Assembly (NCBI GenBank): GCA_040954595.2
Contig: CM082576.2
Coordinates: forward strand, 9,052,001 to 9,116,000
DNA length: 64,000 bases
DNA from: Balanoglossus misakiensis
Lineage: Eukaryota; Hemichordata
Reading direction: 5' to 3'
Shown here: positions 52,505 to 64,000 of the stretch, piece after piece
Numbering within the stretch: the first letter of the stretch is position 1
Layout of the letters: the number at the start of each line of letters is the position of its first letter
Notes under the pieces: generated by a model
Told to the model about the DNA's origin: nothing
Databases searched by the model: none
What the model saw: the letters and a program-made list of their open reading frames with translations, nothing else
Program-made: the position numbers and the translations under genes

Positions 52505-55500
52505 GTAAGTATCTAATGTTTTAATTGAAGTAATAAAGTAAGATGGTCTCAGTCTTTCATCTTATCTGGACTTTAAATGTTGTGTTTGAATCTTGGTATA
52601 ACTGATTTTTAAAACCAAGTTCCATGGATGTCTGATTGATGAGAGATGGTTCAAATGACAGTTATATTTGACATATTTTTTGATCTTCAGAAATCTGGTA
52701 ATTTTATTCTTTAATTGCATTAAACAAATTGATGATTCAAATGTTCATTTATAGAGGAGGTGTGAAGTACCAGCCTGACCCACTCCGTGTTTAACATCTG
52801 ATAGAATAATAATAATTGTTGTAGGTGAAGATACAAAGTGCAGGCTGTCTTGTAACCCCTGCCATTAAATGTGATAGCTCTGGAACAAATTACTACCTTG
52901 GGGAGTGATTATTGATAATAGTACGTGTATACAAGCATCATAAATTTTGACATATTAAAGTATGGTTTTCTGAATTGATGTATATACATGCATAATTCAA
53001 ATTGTTGTCATTTTTGAAAACAAGACTGTTCGGGTCGTTGGAAAATAATCTCAACGATTTCTTTAAATCTGGGCAGTCATCTTCCACTATTGCCTTCTGC
53101 AGTAAACAGTTCTGTAAAACAAATGTAGACAGACATCGGGGTTAAAAAGTCACAGCAATGAAAGCCCTGCTTTTTTATGAGAACAAGCACAATCTTGCCC
53201 CCGCTGACCTGCGCAATATGTTGTGTATTGTCCGTAACTGATTACAGCTGACAAGACTGCCCTCTGGAGCCCATTTATATACAGATGTGTAGAGCTTTCG
53301 CAGTCTTACCCTTTTCAAGATCGTATCGCCAAATGAGAGCTCCTTCAGCACGCTATATGTCATTCACCCGTCGTTTGCGTAATTCATTTGGATGCACATT
53401 TTCTCCTTTAGTTAAATTCTCGAAAAGTCTGTGTCAAGTAGGGCGCATCAGAGGATAATGTCGGAAAGCTGATGTTGTCTTCTCTGCCGCTCGGCCCATT
53501 TTCTCCCTTTTTGACTCAGGTGTGGTACAGCCCTGTGAGAGTTATTGCCTGTCAGTTGCCATCGGCTCAGACCAGGCCCTTGAAAAAGCGTTCGCTGTTT
53601 TGCTTTCGGGGCAAACTATGCGTTATTCCACACTTGGGAAAACACCGGTAGAATTGGAGTGTTTTACTCCAGAGGCCGCGTGGAATTCCACTGCACCTGA
53701 TCTTGAAAGTTTCCAAAATTGATGGCTTTGATGAGACTGTCCAAAATTGATGGCTTTGATGGGTCTTCTTTGGGATCTCTTATCCATGATAACATAACAT
53801 AACAGTAACATCTAAATCTCGTCCCTGGATTATACTTACCGCTCTTGGTCTTAGTCAAGCCAGTCGTAATTGTTACAAGTCTGCCATTGGTTGTGCTTAC
53901 AATAGCACTTCTTGCAAACCTAAGGCTCAGACTGTGGTAAATGCATGTATTTTGATCCCTTAGATTTTACCATTATTTTCTACGTTTTTTTTTTAATTCT
54001 CAATGTTTTTTTTACAGAAAATATGTTAACATTTTCAAAAGTGGGGGAGACCAGACAGATGTGTAGTAATTCTTAGCAATGACACCAAAAACTGTCACAA
54101 AAAACATCAGTCTTTCCCAAAGTGCAGTAGGAATTGTATTTTGAAAATTTGATTTCTCTTTTGATCACCACATCTCATTATATTTGATGGTTCTTTCATA
54201 TACCAATGGCGGTGTAATTAAATCTGGGCGCCCATGGTCAACATAATTTCATCATTTTTTTCTGGCACACAAGGCTCCCCCTTGAATGCAGTAATGAACT
54301 TGATATTTTTTTTTATAATAATGGTGTAATTCAACTGTCGTCAGCATGCTCTCACTACGGTGCCAATAATGAACCCCGGTGAAATTCAATCAAATTCTAA
54401 AATTAGTTTGATGTGGTGGCAGTTAGCGCTATTGATCTCGGCGAGATAGACCGGCAGCTCTCTGTGCGCTTTCATTAGAACATATTAACAGAGCTTTCTG
54501 TGGTTTCTTAATTGGATGGGGAAATAGAATTGTCCGGTGCAAAGAGCTCAAATTCCAGACTTGTGTAAACCATCCAGTGTTCAATAATTGGCTCGACTCA
54601 AAAAAGAACACAGAGAGTGGGAATATTATCATTCTCTGAACCCAGTCAGAATCGGAAGTTTTGATTGAAATTTTCACCTTTGAAAAAAGTGACTTTCAAA
54701 GAGCTGTAATGGACAGACATGCTATTTATTGTTCCACATCTTTTATGCATTATGATCAACCGATGTAGGCATTAAAGTTATTACCGGAAGATAAAAGTTG
54801 TCCACCATTTCTGCGGACTGATGACTAGATTATTTTGAATTTTATTTCCCACGATGAATGATATTTGACTACATTACAGTTTTACGGCTGTGTATTTTAT
54901 CATCTTAAAATTCGTTTAGAATTAGTACCAAAATCTTTCTGAGGATTCTAAGCCTAAGCTGGCACATTCTCCCGGCAAACCTCGCCCTTTGGAAGTCAAG
55001 GGTCAACAGTTCAGATCTCACTCAGAAAATGACATGCCACAAATGTGTACTGGCAATTTCTGCAGTATCAACTTTGACAGAAACAATCAAAAGTCCAGAT
55101 AAAAGCCTTTTTAGCCATTCCCGCGAGTATTTTTCTATACTTTCACTTTTTTTTTCAAATGGATTTTATCGGTAAAAGGTTATAACTTGGAATTTGTGAC
55201 ACCATGTGCAATTGCTTTGGCCATCATCAAAAGTTTGACTTGAGTCTGTCTCTGTTAGTTTCGATTCCTAGTTGTCAATCTACATGTATATGGTCTCTGT
55301 GTGGCAGTTGTATTTGACTCTTGAAAAAAACAGAATCAGTTGTTTTTTTGCGATTCTGTTTGGTTAACATCAATGAAAATCAATTATTTCCTAAAAAGAG
55401 GTGCCAGACTCGGACGTGTTGACGTCACAGTAAATATGAATTTCGCGGAAACGGTTGTTTTCTTTCTCTGATTGAAGGCCATTCTACTTTGTTTGAACTC

Positions 55501-58500
55501 ACCTGGCCATTATGCCAATTCAATCCTTTTATCAGTCACCTGGGCTTGCAAAAATGTACTTTTCTGATAATCCAGCCTTAAAACTGTGGGCTGGGCAAGA
55601 TTGAAATTTTTGATGGCTTAAAACTTCCAAGGGTGCAATGATTAAATTCAACAGGAAAACTGAAAACAACAATAAGAGGATATCAGTGAAGCTGGTGTGA
55701 TTTTCAGCATTTCACAGATTATAAATGAGTCGATACCTGCAGCAGATTTTGTTTGGCAGCATGTTAGAGTAACCCCCGCGATACCTTGACACGTCATTAG
55801 CAAGAAGATGAATATTGTGATTCGTGATGTGTTTTTGTTTTTCTCCAACCATCATTGTGGGGGGGCTTTATCAGGGCTTCCTTTGGGGCTTTTGGTTAAA
55901 TCCTACAAAGTTCCTGTGGACATGTGATACGAGATGTTTGGACTTGATGTTTGTTTCCCCCATGGGAGGGATTCCACCCCCCACTAAGGGTGACGTTTGC
56001 GATAGAACTGCGGAAACACACCTTGTTGTCACACACGTAACAGTTATTATAAAATGTTCCGTTGGTCTACTGATGGCAAAAACATGCGTGATCAAATTTT
56101 CTATACATCAGAATTGTAACGTTGTACACTGATGCTGCTAGTACTTGTCAACATAGCCTTGGGGGGTTTGCTTCAAGGTAGAATACCCCTTTCATTTTAC
56201 ACTGATCTATACAAAATGGGAAGCGTGGGGGAAAAGGACAAAAAAATTCTCCCATTAGCACTTTATCACTCAAAGTTAGCCATATACTCAAGCCACAGGA
56301 GACAGAAAATCAGTTCGATGCATGTTGCCAGATTGCCTGGAAGAATTACATTCAATTTCTCATCAGCTTTCGTTTCTTTCGCCAGACGTGAAAAGCTTGT
56401 CTACTTGAACGGAACATAGCGAAACATATTTTCATGGGAGTAGGTCGCCGAGAGGTCAAACCACTGTTTTCAACTTTCCATCAGTGCCCTTATTCAGCTT
56501 CCAGAAGTGAATGCAGAGAGAGTCATTACTGTCAAAAATTGTTCCATCTCGCCAAGATTGCTGAAAATTCCTGTTGACTCGAGATTGGTGAAATCGTGTC
56601 TGATATAGTCCATCATACTGATTACCTGTGAAGACATTGCGCACAATGACAATCGGGTTGGTGGTTGTTATGATGAGAGTAAAGGCGCTTCTCAGATTGA
56701 AACGGTGGTCATGGCAACCATCCGGTAGGAAATTGTGTTGTTTTTTTCCTGTTACAAACGAGAGCCGTGCCGAGCGGTAAATTGTGCCTGGAAGATGTTG
56801 GTGACAACACGGTGAATGCGGTGACCTTGACATTGACCTATTATTTGCACGTATATCATTCAGTGGAATAACATCACTAAATGTAACAACCATTTCCAGT
56901 ATTCTGAAATTTTCACGCTCCACTGTACCCTTGGGTCCTGCCAAGATGCCAGGTGGAAAAATAGCAGCTTTCATAAAACTTGCAGTTTTAGATGAAAATG
57001 TGGATGAAAACAGGATGAGATTGTTAGATGACTCTGTAGTAATGTAGAATCTCAGATTTCAGATTTTTGGAACCTAATAAACAGGGACAGTGGAAGAGAG
57101 TTTGTGGGTTTTTATAGCACAGCGAGGACTGTTGGATTTTGTGAGTCTGTGACATATCGCACCAGCGTGTCTATACCAGTTACATTTATAGACATCTGCT
57201 GTGTAGAGTGAATGGTGCAGGGAGGCCTATACAGTTGCAAATTTACTCTCAGAATGTGTGAATCAGTGAGAGCGCGCTGAAATTGCTCAATCACTCACTC
57301 ATTCAGCATCGCACTGTAACTAATATTAAGTGGTGTAAGGTACTAGTGCGTGATTGTGATCTCCAGTGTGTCGGTAAATCTGTAGCAGCTTGCAAGGAAA
57401 CATTTCCCGCCAGTTTAGTGGCACATCATCCAAGACAAATTAGAATCCACTTGTGCGCATGCAGGCAGTGCCTTCGTTTATCAGGCAAGCTTTAAACAGC
57501 GTCTTCAAAGTACTCAATCTGGTTTTACTCGCCTCGTTGTACAATATTGTAACCAAGCAACGGCTTCGGAGGATGATCACGTGACCTGCAGTGTTGAATG
57601 GTGAAAAGAAAAAAATACTGTCAGTGGAATTATTCCTCAACATTGATGATTGATGCAAAGTGCACAATCATCTCGGTTTCGGTTGAACCTGAGATGTGAA
57701 TAGCAATGGCCTTGTCGGTGAAGGAGCTGTTTGTATAGAAAGATTCATATACACAAACAGATGACACACAGACTTCTGTGACAGTGTGGTGTTTATTCAC
57801 AATTTTTTTTTCTGTGTGACACATACATGTACACGCCAGCATTCACTGCAAAATGTGTTTCGATATCACAGTGAGCTTGCGTGCAAGAGATGTAAACCAC
57901 TCACTGCTGGTGCCAAAAGTACACCATTTATCTACTTATGCCATTTTAATAACCTATTACAGTGTTTTCAGTCCAAAAATAATAGAAATCGTCATGCAGT
58001 CTGAATGAGTGAAGCCATAAAAAAATTACCATTACATTCATGTGATGGCTACACATTAGTTTAGACTGACTGGAGTTGTTCTGTGTACTCGGGAGAAATG
58101 AGATGGACACAATCATTTCCCAATAATCAGATTAGTCCCCTCGTTAATCCCCTTGTTAATCCACTTGTCTGAATGATGCTTAGGGCAGATTTATCCAATT
58201 ATGAATCAATGATTGTGCTTCATAGCCATTAGCTCCAAACAAAAAAATGAAAGATTTTAATCAATATAAAAGGGTCTGATGCCTGCTGCTTAATTAAGTA
58301 CAAGTAACCCACTTGCCAGTCCATGTTTAGACTCTATTATCACTGGAATAACATAAACTGATTTATGACGTTTGTGTTTGCACAGTGGATTTTACATAAA
58401 GATTGTGATATCTTAGTGAAAGTGTAGTACTCTTGTAGATAGGCAAAAAAGAGGGAGTGTGTGTGTTGGGTATAAGGAAAACAAGACAGCTGTATAATGA

Positions 58501-61500
58501 TTGACGGATGAATCATGTGACACCAGATCACCTGACCCTACTCCCTGACCCAGTCCACTGTTCTAATTTTATATAGCGCACTGCATATTATCGCAGTGTC
58601 TCAGTATGTCGAAGCAGCCGTCGCTCACGGACATAGTACAAACCGTGACAGTTCCCCCCAAGACTCCCTAAGTCTGATTACTTTGCAAGCTGGTAGACCC
58701 CGAAGACCGAAGATTTTGTGATTAAATTGCCGTTGATCCTGAAGGTGTTCATGTCTATTTCCCCTCCCTGTAATGCTCTGTGGCATGTTTCTGTTGAGTG
58801 CCACACGAGTATGTAGTACGTTTTGATGTAGTCATCAGTGATGTGATCGTGTGATGTTAAAATTTTATCTGTGATTTTATTTGAAAACCCCACATCCTGG
58901 GAGAACAAACATTACCGGCACGATCGATCGAAGCAAAAGGTCCTGCAGTCATCAGCTACTCATATTTGTTTTAATAGAAAAATATGGGAATATTTTGGCA
59001 TGATGTTCAATACAGCATGTGACACCAAGTGACACAACACTAACTCCCTGTTGTGTGGCTGTCTGTGATATCCCTGGACCGCGGGTCCGCGCACTCTCCA
59101 GTGAAATATAATAATACCGCTGTATTGACCAAACGTGGTTGATTGAAGCTAATGGGATTTGCAGGGAACAGGTTTCACAAATAGAAAATCATGGCAGTGT
59201 GTGATTAAGAATATTTTACTGAGATCACTCGTAAGTCAAATTGTTTGATATCATAGGAGGGCGCTTAGATATAAGCAAGGCAAATATTTCTTCAAATAGG
59301 AAACCCTGGGTGTCATTCACGAACAAATTGGAAGGCTGTGTCAAACATTACTTTTTGGGTGCCTTCAATATAGTTTTATAAGTACCTAATGGTATTGGTG
59401 ATATTGACTGGGGGGTGGGGGTTATGTGGCAGTACAGTTGGATGATTGACTAACCAAACTAAAGCCATGGGCATCGGTGGCATTTGTTCCCCAAATACAG
59501 CACAATAATCTGCCTCCGTTTATTAGATCTGATAAAGCCCTTTGAACGGTCGGTGACTCTCCCATTTGAAACGCTCTGTTAGAAGTAATTACTGTCCTGA
59601 GATGAGCAAGTCCTACGTGTGTAGTAGGGCATCTGTGCAGCTTGTAACTGACATATGCTGAAGGGGAACGTACTCTGAACCATTGATGAAGTTTTAGAAA
59701 TCCAACAAGATCACTTGAAGGACATGTGATTTGCGTGTTCGGTTTGCCGGTTACACTCCAGGGACGTAGAGTGCTCCTCCATTGAAGTAAATTGTGCAAT
59801 AAGTCTTTGTAAAGTAACACTCTCATCAGTTGACTTTATATTCAACAGTAATGTGTGGGCAGTTGGTTTTTCTGTGGATTTTGTTTCCGTTCCGCTTTAT
59901 TTTCGCTTCCCTTTAAATTTGTGTCAGTGAAATTTTACAAGGAGTCTTTATGCACTTTAATCAGTGCGTTGCCTGCCTGCTTGCATCCATCAACCTCCAT
60001 TTTTTTTAAAAGACTTATTTTTTAGAAAATTGCTTATCAGTCAGCCAGATAAGCCCGAACAAAGGAATTTTGAAATTCAGATATTTATTTACATCATGTG
60101 CGACCGGCCACGAAGCATTATCTCTTGTTTTTTTAAGAAACTGCTTTTATCATTCAGTCAGTCAGTTGGTTGGTCGGTCGTTGCACTGATAGACCGAGCG
60201 AACACGTGATTCTAGTCATGTAACCAATTCAATCAGCAGACTATCATTTTAATGCTCCATAACTTAGTGCAATAAAAGGCTTGCCAGTGTGGCCTTTGTG
60301 TTCGCAAACAAAAGTGATATCTGCAAATACCTATGGACGGTTAGAACACAGTCTTTTTAAAGCCTTGAGCCAATTGTTTACATGGTATTTTTCTCAGTGC
60401 ATGCACATTTTAAATAGCACTGCCTTTGTTCTTCGAATGAAGATAAAAATTTAATATGAGAACGATCAAATTTTATGAAATTTCATAAATGCAGGTCTGA
60501 CCAATCGATAAAGCTGTAAAAAGATATTTATTACATTGGTGGCTGCCTGAAATAGTAAAAACCTTAGCCTTTTGTCATCCGAGATCAGAAATTTTATCTT
60601 TGTATCTTCCTATCTCAGTATGAGGTTTTATGAGACTGTGGTATATTGCGAAGTTAATATTTGTATGCTTGTTGCCTCGATGTAGACATCGGCTGGTAAC
60701 AGAGAGAATTCTTTGAATTTTATGAATTGTTCAGTCATGTCAATGTGATCTGTTGAATCTTGATTCAAGCTGCATATTGGAAAATGTCCATATTTTCTTA
60801 GGTTTCTTCCTTCATAAATACCCTCTGTGTAATTGGAAGCATTTCAAAGGAACCGATAGAGTACTGACAGATCTGATGAACAGATGGCAAACAAAAAATG
60901 TGCTGTTAAAGCCTCAAAGAATTTATCGTGGACATAGGATTAAATCGTATCAATTTTGCTAACATCAGAATATGAAGGTACAGCAGGGAAAGATAAAACT
61001 TACATAAAAGTAAATATCACATTTGCAGTAAAAATAAATTAGTATTGGAAAGAAAAAAATCCTGATGCTTGAGTACTCAGGACGGAGTCGAACTTTGATA
61101 TCAGACTGGTAATTTCAAGAAATTCTATCATCTGCAGCTGTCTTCTGCAGTTGTTCAGTAAACCGTTCTATTCTCCCATGTGTGGAGAGAGGTTGCTCAT
61201 CGCCGACCCCGAGGGCATGATCTTGAAATTATTTTCAGAAAGATTAACCTCCTTGTTTCCCTCCGTTCGAGTCGTTGTGGAGGCCCCTTGGGAAACTCTC
61301 GGTTTTGTTCTGCTCACGCTAAGTATTTATGGTGATTTTAAAAGGCCATAATATCACATTCCGTCACACGGCATTTTGAAGTAATGATCGAGCCAAGTTG
61401 TCACAGATTTGAAATTCAAAATGGCCGCCAAACTCTGTGGAGAAAATGTGACAAATTTCAGACTGTCAGCCATGGACTGTCTATTATTACTCCATGCTTA

Positions 61501-63681
61501 AATTTATCCTTCTATGTGCTGAGTCATGTGCTGTTTCTCTCTTTTCCCTTCTTTTCGTGCCATTTCACCAGGTGCCGCTTCGAACTTGAAATCTGTGTCT
61601 CCATCACCTCCATCTTGTGACCCACTCAAAAGTGACACATCATTTGCCCACCCGATCTTCACACCTGTTTATACACACACACGACACGCACACTCCTCCC
61701 GCTTGGTTTGCCAATTTTAACTAGGGTTCCCCAACGCCTTCAAGGTCATATATATATATAGGTCAGATGATGTATATGACATGAGCCGACATAAGTCCAA
61801 TTATGCACATGTGTCTTCGATGGCCGCCAGGCAAATATTTCTGTCATGACAACAAAATTGGACAGGGAACAAGATGATCTGACGGCGCTAATCTTGTCGA
61901 CATTATATCGGAAGTCAGTGTGCCACCTTGTAATCTGCTAACCAGTGGTCTGCAGCAACCAGACGCCGTGTTGACACAAAATAGTTGCAATCAAACTCCT
62001 TTTACAGATCCCATAAAATGGCCGAAGCAAAGGTGCCCAGTAGTTATATTAACGAGACCTAAATAAAAGGACTTCATGTTCATCCAGAGTGCATTTCAAG
62101 GAAATTCTTTTTTTTTCAATCTTTCTGGCGCAGTGTCAACTGGGGGTTCGAAGATTGATGTTGTGCTCATATCGGCGATGTCCTTTTATTGCGTTTTTGG
62201 ATTGGGGTGAAAACTGACTGCGGGCTAAATGCAAACAGAGCCATAAAATAGGCTGTCTAAAGTAGGCGTGTGTATGGAGCCTTGTTTTGTTGTGACATAA
62301 GATTGCAGATCAGCAGTTAAATGGGTATTTGGAAATCTGGCCCATGTTTGATTCATGAAATATGAACGGCGCTGTTTAAAGTTGCACCAAGGTCGAACAA
62401 GGTCAGGAGTGTGTGCCAGTGAGAATGTAGACATGGGCTGATTTGATTGCAACTGTCACGTTTATAACTACTACTAAGAATTTGTTTTATGTTTCTTACC
62501 AAATCTAGCAACATACATGTAGTTTATATTACCTTGAACCATACAATTGTTGTATTGTCCCATATTTTAGCTTAAATTCTTGTTGTTTTTTCAATGTGAC
62601 GATTGTAATACACAGTCAAATTTAAACTCATTTGCCTGTGTTTGCAGACAAATCAATGTCGATGTTGTTGTTTTTAAGCAAGCAAAATTACACCAACTAA
62701 TGCATACATCGCCTCAAGCTGAATGTCACTTTGGATGTTATTGTGCATGAAAATGACTTGTAAAATCTGAATAAGGTACAAGATGATAGTCATTTTAATA
62801 GTCATACCTTGAGGCTATGCATCTATCAGGCAATATTTTGATGAGCGTGTAGTCAAATGAAATCAAAATAATCATGGAGACAAGACTGTAAAATATGTAC
62901 TTTTTATTATTGCAACATTTTACATGAACATTTATCGGGCTCAATCTGACCTGATTTGCAACACGCATACAAGACAAAGGCACTGATGCATTTTTAGAAT
63001 AGACAGTCGTCTCTGCTTGACTGCTGTGTCGAAACTTCTAATTTAACCATCTGAATTTCAGATCTCCTGCAGAGAATTCTAAATGTTCTTCTGTACGAGG
63101 GAGGACATCACGGGTTGCAATGTCCTTTTTTAGCTGCAGTAGTGTTTTTTTGCACTGTGTGTAACTCTTGGTAACCAGGCACGCTTGCCAGCAATGATAT
63201 TCAACTCAAATTTCCATCTTCTAATTTATCTGTCGCTGTTTATTACGATGTGTGCAACGTTCGTCACGTTTTTTGTTATTTTTATACCACTGTGGTTTAA
63301 GAAATGAACTTGCCCAATGTTGGCTGTTCCCGTTCGATTTGATCAAAATCCATCCTTTTGTCATGTGCAGCCCACTTCAGGTTGTGGGCTTTGATGAACG
63401 TTACCATGGCAATGTGTGATTTTGATTTAGGTCAGGCAGTCAATATCGCTCGCACAGTTTGAGTTCTGACGAGAACATTCACTTCACATCCTCAAGGACA
63501 CGGTGACCTCAAGAAAAGTGATTTCCGACTGGATCCCATTTGGATTGCATACGCATAGTTTTGAACAGCAAGGGGGATATTACATCTGATTTCTGAATTT
63601 ATTTACACACAAAACTATGCGATTTCCGTGCCTGCCTCCATGTCATAACAAATATTACAACCATGTTTGTTTTTATTTCAG
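52505..63681. other. Long stretch (11 kb) without a recognisable exon
   Basis: Presumably DTD1 3' sequence plus the intron or 5' flank of the next gene. The longest frames (minus 56456-56974, minus 59422-59826) show no protein family resemblance and no supporting splice structure. Minor features are a 22-bp duplicated segment (53712-53733 and 53740-53761), a palindromic spot near 53624-53690 and a short TA tract (61747-61760). The missing last DTD1 exon may be here. Confidence 0.55.
53712..53761. repeat. Duplicated 22-bp segment
   Basis: TCCAAAATTGATGGCTTTGA (plus two more bases) occurs at 53712-53733 and again at 53740-53761, six bases apart, without mismatch. Noncoding. Confidence 0.9.
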
Positions 63682-63845
63682 CATCCCAATACGCCCATAG
63701 CCGTCGTGAAACCCGAAGCCAAGGAGAAGTCGGTCACTGCCGAGCGTTCCGTCAGCTTTATCGACAAAGTGAGGGCCAGCTTTTCGGAGCAGCCGGAATT
63801 CTATCAGCACTTTCTGGACGTCATGCGAGAAGTTAGCAACAGAAG
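63682..63845 (+). CDS. Single exon with paired-amphipathic-helix-like sequence (gene continues right)
   Basis: A TTTATTTCAG acceptor and an AG/GTATGG donor bound 164 nt that stay open in one frame (phase 0 in, phase 2 out). The translation starts HPNTPIAVVKPEAKEKS and continues SFIDKVRASFSEQPEFYQ then HFLDVMREV. This spacing resembles the first two helices of a PAH domain as found in SIN3 and GON4L-type corepressors. The rest of the domain would be in the next exon, outside the window. It is on the same strand as DTD1 and also phase 0, but its content does not look like the DTD1 tail, so I treat it as another gene. Which PAH family it belongs to is not resolved. Confidence 0.6.
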
Positions 63846-64000
63846 GTATGGCACACAGGGTTCTGCTGTTGCATTTCTCATTTCCACTCCTTTCCTTCGA
63901 ATATTTTTGCTGTCTCAATTGGGCTACTCATGTTTTAATTACAAGGCATTTAATTTCACTTTATTAGCATCATTAAGAAATAATCATAGCACACTTGACA
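63846..64000 (+). other. Start of the intron following the PAH-like exon
   Basis: GT donor at 63846, then AT-rich sequence to the window edge with nothing else recognisable. Confidence 0.6.

Noticed and set aside
56456-56974. 172-codon minus-strand open frame
   Set aside because: No family resemblance, low-complexity-free but without hydrophobic or domain pattern, and no flanking splice logic. A frame of this length can occur by chance in 64 kb on six frames.
59422-59826. 134-codon minus-strand open frame
   Set aside because: No similarity to a known family, isolated in a noncoding stretch.
52398-63845. PAH-like exon as the missing last exon of DTD1
   Set aside because: The phases would allow it, but the content is a helical PAH-like segment unlike the short Lys-rich DTD1 tail, and the intron would be 11 kb.

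Overview
This is intron-rich animal nuclear DNA. Coding exons are short (18 to 481 bp) and separated by GT-AG introns, and the long reading frames that remain are mostly chance. The encoded proteins (MOCS1, transglutaminase, CFAP70, DTD1) look vertebrate-like, while the extracellular genes have architectures typical of invertebrate deuterostomes. I infer an invertebrate deuterostome, perhaps a hemichordate or cephalochordate. The sequence alone does not settle which.

Layout, left to right. (1) 377-3489, minus strand: the 5' six coding exons of MOCS1 (molybdenum cofactor step 1, radical SAM), running off the left edge. (2) 4846-12368, minus: a complete 14-exon transglutaminase of 681 residues with an intact catalytic triad. 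Its first intron carries an ~807-bp miniature inverted-repeat element. (3) 14167-24228, minus: a large extracellular protein with D8C, an Ig-like segment, VWD, an acidic region, EGF, a transmembrane helix and a short tail (VWDE/uromodulin-like). Its first exon was not found. (4) 27758-30972, plus: a compact six-exon gene for a secreted 230-residue EMI-D8C protein, head to head with gene 3. (5) 32200-49325, minus: a complete 26-exon CFAP70 (cilia and flagella associated, 1119 residues). (6) 50017-52504 onwards, plus: five exons of DTD1 (D-aminoacyl-tRNA deacylase), divergent from CFAP70 across a 691-bp promoter. (7) 52505-63681: about 11 kb with no recognisable exon, then a single plus-strand exon (63682-63845) with a paired-amphipathic-helix-like sequence at the right edge.

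Exon boundaries were assigned by hand from homology, splice signals and phase. The exon lengths sum to whole codons for every complete gene, a strong internal check. Three introns need a GC donor to stay in phase, and one DTD1 exon lacks any usable AG acceptor. The genes do not form one pathway. The functional groupings are the CFAP70/DTD1 bidirectional promoter, which carries RFX, NRF1 and ETS-like sites, and the neighbouring pair of D8C extracellular genes. Accessory sequence includes a PIF/Harbinger-like MITE, two foldback elements, a possible Crypton-type fragment, tRNA-like remnants and several microsatellites.
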